Shown: piece after piece, positions 12,329 through 24,960 of the stretch
Layout of the letters: every line of letters begins with the position of its first letter
Position numbering within the stretch: position 1 is the first letter of the stretch
DNA from: Laccaria trichodermophora
Lineage: Eukaryota; Basidiomycota; Agaricomycetes; Agaricales; Hydnangiaceae
NCBI GenBank assembly: GCA_018417955.1
Contig: JACTVC010000001.1
Coordinates: 4,030,001-4,094,000, forward strand
Direction of reading: 5' to 3'
DNA: 64,000 nucleotides
Made by a program: the position numbers and the translations under genes
The notes under the pieces: generated by a model
Databases searched by the model: none
Told to the model about the DNA's origin: nothing
The model's input: the letters and a program-made list of their open reading frames with translations, nothing else

Positions 12329-12603
12329 TTAATACGCATCTGTATTACACTTAGTAATTTCTAGGTTCTGCCCAATTGTCCTCTGGAGAAGTTTCAACCA
12401 GGCCTAGGTTGAAATTCACGGTGAAATACTTAGAGATCCTGCAGACAAAAATCAACCAATCCAAGGTTGATTTTGCTGGTTGGTGATCAACCTGAAATTC
12501 AGGTTGAAAAAAATCAACCTAAATTTCATCCATCCTTAGGTTGAAAGGGGAAAATCAACCTAATGTTTGTTGATTTACAACCAAAGCTGCCTTCACAGTG
12601 CAG

Positions 12604-15600
12604 CAAAGAACGGCTTTCTCGTCCTCTGTATTCCTTACCCGCATATGTTCGACCTTTTGCTTCGCTAACTGCCCCCTTTCGTAACCCAGGTCCTGGTTTC
12701 ATAAAACCAACGCAAGCCCCACTTTTCGACGCTTGTACCGCCTTTCCTCCACCCAGCCTCCACCATGACCCGGATGACCTCGCAACTTGCATCCCTTCGT
12801 GCATCGACTCACGAGTCAAAGGAAATATCGCCACAGTTTAACTTTTTAACGGACTCGCCTCCATACAAAGCTAATTATTTGAACATCAAATCTTTGCCAG
12901 TGGCCGCAGGCAGACCTCTCACATACATCGAGCGTCTCACTGGTTGCGCTCAATTCGGCTATTCACTCATTCTCCTTTCCCAAAGCTCGCACTGTGCTCA
13001 GAGCTTCTCAATTACCTCAATCCCCACGCTCTATTGCCGTTACGTACATGATATACGATCACCCAATGGTTCCAATCTTTGCTCGTACCACAAGAATTCG
13101 TTATTTCCGGACTCAGCGCTCACACAGCGTAGATCCTCCGTCGTGCATATCCATCCAAAGCTCGCCGCCGCCGTGGGCTGCCGCAACGTCACACATACGG
13201 ATCGCTTATTGGGGTCTTGTAAGTTTGGATTAGATGCAACCGACGACGATGTCTACTGATACCTGCCGTCTTTTTCAAAGGTTTTCTAGCCAATAACGAA
13301 CTACTGAGGGCAAAGGCCTAGGGTGGGAAACACCACACTCGTTGGAGTCCCCGTCTCTTCTCGCGTGGACACCGATTTCTATGGAGGATGGCGTGGCTAT
13401 TGCACATAGGTCAGTAATACTTCTGGTCAGTACTCACAGCAATCGTGCATAGCTTTGTCTGGGGTCGCGTATACTCTGCTTTTGCTCCAGGGGAAGGAGG
13501 GTGAGCGTAACAACTGTAAGTCTAGATCTTAGCAGCATTATTTGATCGCGTGGTAATCTTTTTGGCTTCAAGCGTCATGATAAGTCTCTGTTCAGTCGAT
13601 CGGGTTTGTGGCATCAATATGCACACGACCCTCAAGTTTCAAGGTTCAACGCCAGGACGTTTGTATAAAGCAAATCGTACCCGGTGTCGACCGTAATTTC
13701 GCCATCTCCCAAAACATGTTTTAAGTTTTGAGGACCCAGACATGAACTGGGTAGGCATTCGATTTGGCAAATGGTACTTTAAGATTGTTGGACGATCACA
13801 TACTATACTAGTACTTGTTTTTGTAAAGTAAGAATCACGCGACGACTACTTTCCTTTGCCTGAGGAATCCACGCCAAAGGACGCAAACGTGACAGTTCTA
13901 GCGTTGATGATGCCAAGAGTTGGGATGGCAGTGACAGGTGCAAGTAAAGAGTTGGTTAATGGTCACACAGTGCTAGCTTGACTAAAAGTCATTGGAAAGG
14001 GGTGTATATGCGAACTGCGTCCGTGTCGTGGAGCAGGGGTGCGTGGGGTGCGTAGAGGTAGGTGTTAGGGAAATCTCGAAGCACGGAGAGAAGGATTAAG
14101 TTTGTGAAAAGTGGCTGCGTTCGTTGCAGAGGAGGAATGGAAGCGAGAGTGGACTGGCAAATCCACTTTTGAGAGGGGCCATAACTTGCTCATATGAACG
14201 GTGCACTGTCCTCGACAGAAAGTCTCCTATGCAAATCATGTTCCTCAGTCAACGCATCAGCAACGCATGATCGTCTGCGAGGTAACCATAGACGACCGCC
14301 CAAAGCCCTCCGAGTTGGCAGTCGCGTTGACTTGCGAGCGAATTCCTGAATCGTGGGTTCTAACCTAGTATAGGAGTTGACGCAAAGTTGGCGGGCGTCG
14401 TCGACGCTTTGGATCCGAGAGGGAGGGAGGTTATGAAACAGCTGTCCGTCAAGAGTATCCGAATGCAGCTATTAGCGCGCATAGATCCAGCGGCGTGCTA
14501 TAAGGTCGTTATAAGAGCGAGTCGTTGAAGTCCGACAACCTTGATGAGAGAGACAACCCTTAAAGCTTAAGCTTTTGGCCAGTACCGTGAGTCGGTGATT
14601 AATAGGTCTGGAGTTGTGGCTATGGGATGCAAACTCACCGATAACCAAACATCATGGTATCCTTGCCATCGACGACATCCCACAAATGGTCCAATCGGTC
14701 AGCCATGCTCGGCTTTTCCTTTGATATTCTTCAGGTCATTAACTTCCGTTTCATCCGTCGACACCATCAGAGGGCTTTGCAGATGCAACAATAACAGATG
14801 AGCGCCGAGCTTTTGGCGAAGTCGAGGTTGAAGGACTCTCATTTCTTCAATGCGTGGCCGTCGTTTGATTCGACTGGAACCAAAAAGACGGACCACAGGA
14901 GGGTGGAAAGTCCCCTTGCAGTTGCGATCGTGAATGGCCTAGCAAAATGAGTTTGACAGGCAACCAGTATCACGAGGATAGTGGGAGTCAAAAGGTGTTC
15001 CAAGGGTCCGAGGGCTCTTCGTGATCGTTGATAAGGGTAGTCATTCTGTCTAAGAGATGGTGTTTGTTCGTATCATCGAGGAACCGATTCGAGAGACTTA
15101 CCATACACACAAAGCTTTGTGAATGCCCGTCCTTAAGTTCGTGTACAAACCGACAGGGTAGGAGGGGCTAGTCGAATCCTCCGTCGATTACCAACGGAGG
15201 TGAAGGTAGCGACTACAGAGAATGGAAGTTGAACACTGGAAGATCAAAGAAGCAGGTGTCATACTTACCCTAGTCCAAAGGACACACACACGGCGTGGCG
15301 CTCTCGAAAACTTCGCCACGAACATCGCTCTTGAATCGCCACCCCCCAATCTCCCGAAACCTTTTCCCTCTGCTATCCTCCATCCAAGCAAGAACGTGGT
15401 AAGGACTTTGAGCTGGCCTGGACTTGGGCTCTCAGAGTTGACCACCAAGTGCTTTGCTTTCGAGGTTTGAGTGGGTTTTACGAATCTTGTGCAGCAGCAG
15501 CCCAGAGTTGACCACGGTTAGGAGTAGGGGAAGAGAAGGTCGAAGAAAGGGGTGAGCCCTGAGCCCTGAGCCCTTGGCTGTCTTGTGGGATAGAATTGAG

Positions 15601-17560
15601 AAGGCCATGACGCATGAGAACGGGCTGGACTTTGTTGGTCTGTATGCCGTTGTCAGGAACGTGCTTTGGAAAAAAAGAGAGGGAAGAAAAGAAGTACATA
15701 CTTATACTTCATCAGAACCTAGACATCCAAGTCGAAAAACCCACTTCCTCCCCTTCTATTAGAATGGGGGTGGGCAATCCCGCTGTCGCATTTGGGAGCG
15801 TGACGTAACACGCTGTGACTGATTTCCCCCAAAACAGTGACCCAATGTCACACGTGCATCACACATGGCCTCAAACCCAGGCTGCTCACCATAAACGAAG
15901 TTCTGAGCAGTGCTACGAAAGAAAATACACATGAATGTAATTCTATATCATTTGGAAGTACATTTCTTGATTTAAGTGAGTCAGAATCAGCATTTAAGAG
16001 AAGATAAGATGTAAATGCCATATATTCCTCAATTTCATGGCCACCCTCATTCCTAGTGTGTGGTGCATGTCTCCCTGGAACAAAAATTGTCAGAACATCT
16101 TGAGATACTATAAAATGAATTTAAGAACTGCTTTTAGGGTTTCTTAATGTAGATATAAGCTGCTTTGGTACCTCTTGTTGTTGCTGCTTAGCAAAGAATA
16201 GACTATGCAAGAGCAACCACCCACCCCCAGGTTATGCTTCAACAACAAAAGATGATGAGAAAAAAGATTCAAACAAAATGTTCTTGATAGATTTTTTATA
16301 TCTGTCCTGGAAGTGTGAGATATCGCATTTTTTGGAGGAGTTTAGTGCAAAGGGAAGGTGATTTAAAAATTCTGGCCTGAACATTTTGTACCTATAATTG
16401 CATATATCAACTGTCCATAATGAAAGTTTACTCAGAAATGAGTTGTTGAAGGAGGAACAAAGGTACCAGAATGGGGGGCCTCTTCAGCACCATTTGGCAG
16501 GGAGTTTTCTCATTCCACAACTATAAGTAGATAATAATACAAGGCTACTTGAAGGATGTATAGATTTCCTATCTAAACCACGTTCCTGCCTGTCGGTCAA
16601 TGAAATAGAGGTGGATTGCAGTAGTGGCAGGACTGGGTCAGTGTTTCGCGAGGGTGTCACGTGACATGTGTGATGTGACAGGAGCGTCACTTATCAGGAA
16701 TTGCCCACCCCCACAAGTTCTATCGCGACGTTCCCTTGAAATACGCTGTGTCTTCTCGATTTCACGGGTTGACCAGAACAAGAAGAGGGCACGATGACGA
16801 CAGACGCAGAGGGGGAAGTTCAGAACCTTGTTTGTTTACTTGGTACACGTAGGCGACGCGGCGGCTAGAAATGGACATTGCGTATCAAAGGTCAGAGATC
16901 TAGAGCGGCATGCCATTGGCGAGTCGAGATGATGCGATAACACTTCCGAGCCTCTTGCACATCTGAATGGAAGGTGGAGCGCAATCGACGCGGTAAGCTA
17001 GAGTGGAAACAGATTTAGACCCCAGAAGAAGAGAAGAGAAAGCACGAACTCACCCTGATGTTGTATAGCACTCGGAACGACGTAATTACACTGGTGCGCG
17101 TCCTCACTGGGCATGAAGGACACTGCAACTATAGATCAGCCCTACTATGAGATCCAACGTCATGGTGTCCTTGAAGAGAATGTGACCCAGGTGTGACCCA
17201 CGTTCCGTTCGACCGAACGCTCTTGACATCTCCTTGTCCTTCGTTTGAGCGCGTGAGTACGAAGTGGAGCATTTTTCGCGCATAAAGCTTACTGACATGA
17301 GCAGGCGCGGTTGAACTTTGAAGCAAATCCAGGCAAAGGTCAAAACAAACGGAACTTTCAGACAAGACATCGACTCACAGATGCCAATATCTCACCACTG
17401 GTCCCACATATGGAGGCCTTTCCAAGTGACCGAATGATAGTTCCACTCTCACCTCTCAGCACCACTACCGTGGAACTTGAATGACCGACAACAACGAAAG
17501 CTGTCTGCTGGCTGTCTTTCTGATGTATGTCGTATAACATCAGATCGCGACTATCCCACT
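12604..17560 (-). other. Unrecognised, probably decayed minus-strand gene remnants
   Basis: No open frame is conserved between copies A and B, and base changes between the copies show no clear third-position bias where I compared them (about 12950-13100). However, several good splice donors lie on the minus strand at matching places in both copies, for example GTGAGTT near 17055 and 39735, GTGAGT near 17373 and GTAAGC near 17285 and 39978. This suggests one or more minus-strand intron-containing genes that have decayed. A frame in copy B (37319-37531, minus) is frameshifted in copy A. I cannot name a product. The part from 13260 to 14590 contains nothing else I can support. Confidence 0.35.
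15760..16714. mobile_element. MITE with GGGGGTGGGCAAT tips, present only in copy A
   Basis: Tips are TAGAATGGGGGTGGGCAAT on the left and the reverse complement of TGTGGGGGTGGGCAATTCC on the right. The interior (about 920 bp) is AT-rich without a gene. Copy B (39.25-39.29 kb) lacks the block and shows the uninterrupted site near TTCATCGCGACG. The flanks share TTCTAT on both sides, consistent with a hAT-like target duplication that has since mutated. The tip resembles the GGGTGGGCAA ends of many hAT elements. Confidence 0.75.
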
Positions 17561-17577
17561 AATCAATCATCCTTCTC

Positions 17578-19948
17578 TTAGCCTCCTAGAGGAAGGTCAC
17601 CATCACCCCGTCCACCCTCCCCACTCCGAAACGCGTTCTTTCCAGGGAACTCGACAGACGTCAATCCAGACTCCAAGTCCGACCACGGCTCAGACGACGA
17701 CGATGACGTCCAGGAAGACGAACAAGGAATGTGGCAGCAACATTCCCGATCATCCTCCTCATCCGTCTCCCATCTCCCAGCGAACTTCGTTCAAAGAATG
17801 GGTACAGTCGCAGGGGCATTTCACCGCGATCACCTATGCTACGCGACGCAGCTGGAAGCTGAAGCGGAGAGGGAACGCGACTGTAGTCGTAGAGAGGGGG
17901 AAGCTATACTCGGGGGAGGTCCAGGCAAGGAGACCCGTTGACGATTGTGCGCTGGCTACGATGGAGAGACGCTCCCTCCACCGCCCCTCAGGCTTCAGAT
18001 TCCTAATCCACCATCCCCGTCTAATTCGCAAACAATCGGGTCGCGCTACTAGTTGGCGGTCTGCTGCGAAGAGTAGGCTTCCGCCCACGAAAGACCCGCT
18101 CATGCCTGCTCAGCGCTCATTCAACATGAACCCCGTACCTTTTGCCTCCCCACCCTCGCCTACCTCTTCTCGTTCGAGTCTCTCGACTACGCCACCCAAC
18201 TTGGCTTCTTCTCCATGCGTACAACGGATGCGTTGTCTTCCCCCCCCTTCTCGCGAGGCTTGACCTTTGTATGCCCAGTTCATATCTACCAGGTACACTC
18301 CTCGTGATAGCCAAACGCTTCGACAAGCTCGATAAATGGACCATGGAACACGTTAGGGCTTTGGAAGATCGGATAAACGAGGTTGAGAGGTGGTTAGTCA
18401 ACAAGGGAGGGGAGAAAGGAAAGGGAAAAAGGATTGCGAGTCCGAGTGCATGCGAGTTCGACGGATAACTGAACCGCCGGGAAGAAGTCGTCGAGCTCCA
18501 AAGCCGATTAGGGGAACTGCTTTGGGATATGGCAAAAATCGCAACGGCGCCCTCTCTGCGGAACCTAAAACGCAGTCCGCCGCCGTATCAATGTTGGTCG
18601 CACCACAAACCACGTCCTCCATCGTCAGGCACTCACATCCGACTTCTTCAATTGCAACGCACTTGACAGGATTGCCGTCAGGGCCCAGCACGCCCATTCA
18701 CCATCCCAGGTTGTCAACCACCACTGTGAGAGAATCGACGAGCCCTCCGATGACTCCAAAGAAGAGAGAGTCGGGCACGAGGTTGCTACTCAACAGGAGA
18801 TTATTCTTCTCCGCCAGACACATTCTCCCCCAGTAATTCTCCACCTTCATCGATTACTTCCGCTATGAAGGCCTTTGTCTACGGCCATTCCGGGGCTACC
18901 CCTCCATTCATCCTCAGGACTGAGTACACTACCGGGTGCTTCGTATTCCACCACCTAACATTCCTCACTTGCTTCCGGTACGGGTAGGCCGCCGTCCCCG
19001 CCTACTCAAACCAAGTTCGCTCCTGCCTCTGCTTCTGCCAATCGAACGGCCAGCCCAACACCCGCACCAGCGAAAGGACGAGGAACACAACAAGGATTGC
19101 CACCCCCGAAATCGGCTGCTGGGAAAAGACAAACGAGTGTAAGCCCCACGCTGAGGAAACGGTACACCGTTGCGCTTGGAGGGCCGATAACTGCGCCGCC
19201 TGATGAAGATGAATTTTCATCGAACGCTGCTTCCTTGTTCTATACCACCGCTGCCAATACCACCACCAATACCAATGCAAATATCAATACCAATACCCAT
19301 ACGGATCCGCCTTCTACTGTTTCTTTATTGAAAAGGGTAGGCACACCACGGTCCTACTCCCGTGTCCTTGGGGGGTCTTTTTCTGTTTCTCCCGTAGGGG
19401 ACGATGACGACGACAAGAAGGAGGAGGAAGGAGCAGGCGAGTTCGGAGAAGGTGAAGAAACAATCAGCAAATCTTCCGGCATCAAGCTCAAGAACGCGAA
19501 TGGGAGTCTGTCTTCCACCTCCTCAAACTCGATATCGCCTGGTGGACCTGGGGGCGGCGATTACAAATCCACAGCCACTACCTCACCATCGCCATCCACT
19601 CGTCGGATCAGGGCACAGAGCGCGTATGGGTACGCTAGCCTCCTCCCTCCACAGACTCCATTACAGACTCCTACCATAGGGACCACCGCACCGCTAAAGC
19701 CAAAGTTGAGGTCCCGCTCTTCCAAGCGACTTTCCTCTGGTACTAGCTCCATTGGGACGGGAGACGGAATGATAAGCGGTGGTCTTGGAGGAGGGGGTAC
19801 CAAGTTCGTGGACCCTTTGTTGTTGAGGAGGCACCAGCAAAGTCAAGAGGGGTTACAGATGAAGATGCCGATGCCGAAGCCGGCGGGGAAGGTTCCGATT
19901 GGGCAGTTAGTTGCGTTTTTTGATGGGGAGAAGGGGGGGAGGATGTAG
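17578..19948 (+). pseudogene. Decayed conserved basidiomycete coiled-coil protein gene, copy A (3' part still open)
   Basis: Reading starts at PPRGRSPSPRPPSP and passes Ser/Asp-rich and DDDDD stretches, ATQLEAEAERERD, WRSAAKSRLPPTKD and DYATQLGFF. A coiled-coil core follows (KLDKWTMEHVRALEDRINEV, ending ERWLVNKG), then REEVVELQSRLGEL and a Ser/Pro-rich tail. The right frame shifts several times, for example after 17940, at the C-run at 18239-18246 and near 18470, so the 5' two thirds is broken. From about 19080 to the stop at 19946-19948 the frame is open, with SPTLRKRYTVALGG, RRIRAQSAYGYASL, LKPKLRSRSSKRLS, KFVDPLLLRR and the end KVPIGQLVAFFD. I recall similar uncharacterised proteins in agaricomycetes; the function is unknown to me. 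Either a pseudogene or one whose intact copy is elsewhere. Confidence 0.6.
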
Positions 19949-20486
19949 GGTTGGCTTGTTGGAACGGTTTCTTTTTTTTTGAAGCGGGATGGATGGACGA
20001 ACACAAGGTGGGATGGTGGAAGGAAGGTAGGCGGCAAGGGGAGAGAGTAATGAGTATGGATCTGGAATGACTGATATGCTATGTACCTTTGACTTGCTTT
20101 ACTTATACCCTCCCAATGACATGACAGTACTGACACTTGTTTTTTATGCAATCCCAGTTTTTTTTTGCTTGAATGCTTTTTTGGTATATGTTGTCTATTG
20201 ACCCATGATATATGTATGATCTCAAGGTTGAGTTGGAAACACACACTTCAAGATTCAAACAAAAACAAAAAAAAAGATTCAAGCTGTTCCCCTTGTTAAA
20301 CATACTGGTACCATGCACTGCTTTCTCTGACTTGCCTTACTTATACTGCACGATTACAACTGGGTCTTCATGTCACACATCCCATTGGGTTTTGAAGTCT
20401 TTTTCTTGTAGTCTAAAATACTCATTTTTTCTAATGTTGAGAAGACTGACACATGGGAGTGTGGAAAGTGCAAACACATTAACTAA

Positions 20487-21357
20487 CTATGGTGCAACAA
20501 CCCTAAACACCACTACTTTTGTGCAATCAAAACTCAGGGTCCAAATTTCCTCCTTTTCTTTATCTGTTTGGTAGAAATGCTTCTTTTGCAAAGCTGAACA
20601 TAGTTGGCTGAAATTGGCCACATGGCCATATAAGGAAGGTACTTACCAAATATAGACATCAGTTTGGTTGGAGTTTTTGCCCTCCCTTGCACAGGTAATG
20701 TCAGGAAACACTGGGGAATGCTCAATTGAGCCTTTTACACCTTCTACAAGCTCCCTGTAGCCAGAAAAAAAGCACAAATTTTTTGAATTTTTTTTCGCAG
20801 CCAATTTGGTCGAGTTTAAACAAGGTGTTTACTCAAGTCCAATGAAAACCATCCAAGGCTAAGTTGCACGCACACAACTTCAGTCATGTGTCTGCTGACA
20901 CATGACTCAGAGCCACTGCTCATCTCTCCCTTAACTCACATGATCCACGCTTGGATGTGTGCTACCAGGCCTTGATTTATTTTTAGATATACCCCTCATG
21001 GTTGAGGATTGAGATTGAGACGCCCCCTTTCCATTAGGCTCTCGTCTTGACATCTCACTCCTCAACCAGGTATGATTCCCAATTTTTAATCTAGGCCCTC
21101 GTCTTGATATCTTACCTCGTTATCTAGTTTCTAGCATACGCATTTCTTGTCACCCTCCCACCCACTTCCTTTTTTACTACAAATTCTCGTAGTACTACTC
21201 ATGTATGTAAGCCATACCTTGAGTGGAAATACGTCAGAGTCTGGTGTGCGCCGCACCAGATTTCCTGACATTGGCTATTTTCTCGTCACACAGTGACTCA
21301 TACTGCCTCTGCATCACGCAAAAGCCTAGGTGTCATTTTAGGGTTGTTGCACCATAG
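20487..21357. mobile_element. MITE-like element with 21-bp terminal inverted repeats
   Basis: The left end CTATGGTGCAACAACCCTAA is repeated in inverted orientation at the right end (21337-21357). The interior, about 830 bp, is AT-rich and has no gene. I see no clear target duplication. The surrounding noncoding DNA (19949-20486 and 21358-21790) shows no other feature that I can support. Confidence 0.6.
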
Positions 21358-22067
21358 ATGTGTGAACACATACACACACACTAAAGTCTAACATCTTAAA
21401 CACTTATCACCACCAGTACATGCTCAGTACTTTGAGTTCAGGTTGGTATGGTAAACCAAATTACCACACTTGTTTTATTAGAACTTAAAGTAGAAGTTCA
21501 GTAACTGTTTTGTACATTTTGTAACACTTGTCATAGTCTAGTAAGGGCACAATGAAGTCACAGTGAAATCACTCCCCTTGTCCTGAAAAAAAAGGATATT
21601 GCCAAAGAAGCTAGTTTGGAAGGTTTGGGATGGGCCATGAGGCTGACAAATGAAGTGCATGTCACTGAGTCAAGGCTGGTAAACCAGTCCCCTTGCCAAT
21701 CAACAACACCAAGTAGCCAAAGGGTTGGATCACTCCCCACATCTGTCAATTGAGATCTGAATGAAAATCTGAGGAGGTGTAAATTAGTAATGCTGCTGTT
21801 TGAGGAAAGAACTAGGGCCAGTTGTGTTGTGTCCATTGTGGCCATGCTTGTTGTCATGCTTGGTGTTGAGGGGTCATTTCCATTGTGTGTTTGTCATCAT
21901 CCATTGTCATGGGTGGTGGTGCATTGTGGGTCATTGTTGTCGCTTCGCATTGTGAGTGGGTCAGGTCGTGGTGACATGGCATTGACACATTGGAGGATTG
22001 TCATCGTCAGGGGTCATCGCTGTCCCTGGTCATTCTTGTGCTCATCCTGATGGTCCTTGTGTATGCT

Positions 22068-22436
22068 TGTGAAACCGAAGGGCTGATCGGGACTTCTCGA
22101 TGAAGGCGTGAGTGCAAGATGGCAGCAGAGAATATTTGGGGTATGCAGGAGAGTGTTTGTAACGTGGTGCCGCGAGGCGATACTGCATTGAGAATATCCT
22201 GTGACCCAGGAACTGGGGCGTGGTCACCCGGCGCAGGACTCTTGTATCCCAGAGGGGAGGCATAAGGCTGCCTAGCTGTATAGAAATGGGGTGACTCCGT
22301 CCACATGTAATGTATAATGTGGTTGCAAAGTAAAGTATATTTGTTGAGAATGCAATGCTATACAGAGTTGAAACAAATATATGTAAATACGATGGTTCTA
22401 GGTCATGCAAGAAGTATATACTACCACGCCGTTACA
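22068..22436 (-). repeat. Downstream (3') LTR
   Basis: 369 bp, identical in length to the partner at 27149-27517. By eye there are 15 base differences and no indels, and every difference is a transition at a CG, TG or CA dinucleotide. The polypurine tract is adjacent at 22437-22450. Confidence 0.9.
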
Positions 22437-24145
22437 AAGCCCCCCCGTGAGCTTGGAGCATCGTCTTGCGTTTCAATTTACTTCATCCTCCTCTTTGGCC
22501 TTCCCTGCTATTCATTTTTCAAAGTTACACAATCATAACATCCAGAGGTTGAGGATCCTTTATGGTTGTTGGATTCTTAGGCTGCATGGGCTCGCCTCCA
22601 TTCACTCAGTAGGTTCTCTGATGTTCGTGACAGGAGAGGAAATCAGGAGAAATTGACAGGTGGAGGGGGTAATTCGAGCAGAGGTCTCATTGTTTTACGT
22701 CAGTAGCGATGTGATCTTGACCAGGGCAAGCAAAATATATGCGGCTTTATGAGCAGGACTGTTTGGAGGTCTCGGGGACTTAGGCTGCGACGTCCTAAGG
22801 TCTCTTATTCCCAGACCATATTTTGTGTATAGCCTGAGGGATACTGCATATGTTATCTTCGCATCCATGGGTAGCAGGACATTATGCAGTAATAATAAGG
22901 TTGCGGGAGTATAGTAGCTGATGCCAGTAGAGGGGCGACTAGCATCTTGAAGCTAGCGGGCAAAGGGAACATGCATGGGTGGACTCGTAGGTTTAGATGG
23001 CGAGAGGCAGGAGATCTTTTGGAAAGAGGAGAACAGCACCCATGACAGAAGAGAGGGGAAGGAAATAAGGAGTGATTTCTGCCATAGGAAGGGAGGGTGG
23101 GTAGATAACAATGTCTAGTGTGTACAAATAGATTTGGTGGTTGACAACTAAATCGTGGAGAAGGGTACCAAGCTTGGCAATGGTGTTCCAACAGGAGTGA
23201 GGTACGACACGAGTTGCAAGATCGTCGAAGTCCTTGAGCTTGGTGGTCGGTTCTGTGAGTTGACGGTGATCCAATCACCAGGACTCTTGTCGCAAACATA
23301 ATATCATTATGAGCTCGTGCAACATTGGAAGGACTTGGCCCATGATGAGTTGGTTGCTCATTGTCTTCACGACGGAGCATTAAGTGGAGCGGGATGGACT
23401 CTAAAGAATTTGCACTGTCAGGATCATCCATTGGCTCATTATTGGACTCCTCTCTGCGAGGTGAGGCTTCATCTTCTGCTACATCTTGACTATTTGGGAC
23501 AGGAGGCAGCCCAATGCAGTTTGGAATTGTTTCAATTATCGTAGCTTCAGGACTTCCAGGCAAGCTTGCTGCAGCAGGTTCCGATTCCCATGTCCGAGCG
23601 GCAGAATGGTGAGTTGCGCTCTCCATTAGGTCTTCCATTTTCTCATCAAGGTCATTCATACAGTCAGATTTGAAATAGAAATTTATGCTTCTGGTATATT
23701 GTGAAACCATATGGCGCTTCATGACTTCTTGATGTTGTCTTGCACACAAGATGGCAGCAGAGAAGACGTGGAGTACTCGAGAGAGAGAGGAGGGTGTGGA
23801 AGCGAGGCTTGCCTTCACGCTAGAGTGTTCCGGTGCAGAGCAAGGTGTCTTGTGGGAGAAGGAGAGTTCTTTCATTCCGGAAGGGGGAACTTCTGTCTCT
23901 AGGTTCACCATTTTAGGTCGCACCCTATCATGAATCCAACTTAGTCAGGTGCACCATCTCTTAACTAGATTCAGATAAACTCCTCCTGAGTACGGTTGTA
24001 CGTGGTGGTCATGATCCGAAATAAATTCATTCTCCTTTGGAGTTTCCTTTGATGACAGACCCTTGGAATTCCAAACCGGATCGAGCAAGACTGTGGAATT
24101 AGGCAAGTTTAAATTGCCTCCTAATATAGTTAATATTTCACAGGT

Positions 24146-24960
24146 GACATGTAGTTTATGGTGTCCTTGGCTCTGTCCAGATTATGGGGGTGAGGTTGAA
24201 GGGTTGACATGATCTTACTTACATATTACCAATGCTGCTGCATTAGTTTTTGACATCATGCACAAGCAGTCTTTCACATTAGGAAAGGCTATCCTATGCC
24301 TTCATGTTGATAGCTACCATACTGTCCTATCTCAAAACATAGTTATAAGCTCATGGGGATATAGCTGAAGGATTGACATGACTTTATATATTGCTATTGC
24401 CACATCATCACTTTTTCACATCATGATCAAGTTGGCTGTCAAGCCTGAGGAGGCCATTCATGTTGATATCTACTGTTCTGTCTCAATACATGGTCAACTT
24501 ACAACATGACCTGACTTAAGGACACCTCCAAGGATGAATCGGCCCATCATTCTATAGCCCTCAAAGAGCTGATATCAAAGTTTGGGACAGGCCAGTAGCT
24601 ATCAATGTGAGAGCAGACAGACCAGTAACTATCAATGTAAAAGCAGAGAATAGCCTGTCCTGATGTGAAAGCCAACTTGGCCATGATGTCAAAAGTGGTG
24701 ATGTGGCAATAGCAATATGTAAAGTCATGGTATTCCTTCAGCCATATCCCCATGAGCTTATAACTATGTTTTGAGATAGGACAGTATGGTAGCTATCAAC
24801 ATGAAGGCATAGGATAGCCTTTCCTAATGTGAAAGACTGCTTGTGCATGATGTCAAAAACTAATGCAGCAGCATTGGTAATATGTAAGTAAGATCATGTC
24901 AACCCTTCAACCTCACCCCCATAATCTGGACAGAGCCAAGGACACCATAAACTACATGTC
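24146..24960. repeat. Giant imperfect palindrome (arms about 350 bp)
   Basis: The left arm starts GACATGTAGTTTATGGTGTC at 24146, and its reverse complement ends at 24960. The outer 260-270 bp of the arms are nearly identical, the inner part diverges, and the centre near 24550 is unpaired. There is no open frame. It could be a foldback element lodged in the LTR element, and any transcript across it would form a long hairpin. Confidence 0.85.

Larger units (their letters stand above)
7162..12600 (+). mobile_element. CACTA-1: complete CACTA (En/Spm-type) transposon
   Basis: The element begins CACTGTGCAGG and ends with the reverse complement of CACTGTGAAGG. It is flanked on both sides by the 3-bp duplication CAG (7159-7161 and 12601-12603), the size expected for CACTA elements. 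Subterminal regions (about 7185-7440 and 12385-12590) hold many copies of AACCTAAG-like and TCAACC words in both orientations. Inside are two divergently transcribed genes, both readable without obvious disruption. It sits at a junction in copy A of the duplicated host segment. High CpG content and intact genes suggest it is young. Confidence 0.92.
12604..19640 (+). repeat. Copy A of a segmental duplication (direct orientation)
   Basis: Colinear with copy B at 35.9-43.26 kb. By-eye matches are 12640-13510 to 35925-36830, 13840-14590 to 37145-37945, 14600-15760 to 38145-39270, 16715-17570 to 39275-40260 and 17578-19640 to 40295-43260. Identity varies, roughly three quarters to nine tenths by eye, with many small indels, so the duplication is not recent. 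Copy A differs by carrying CACTA-1 at its left edge and a MITE at 15760-16714; copy B carries the MITE at 42035-42892. Confidence 0.85.

Noticed and set aside
12765..13259. 164-codon plus-strand frame as a host gene
   Set aside because: The frame is not kept in copy B (36064-36408 shifts) and base changes between copies are not biased to third positions.
23317..23923. Retroelement pol from the long minus-strand frame at 22853-23923
   Set aside because: No protease, integrase or reverse transcriptase signature; only a low-complexity acidic and Ser-rich stretch.
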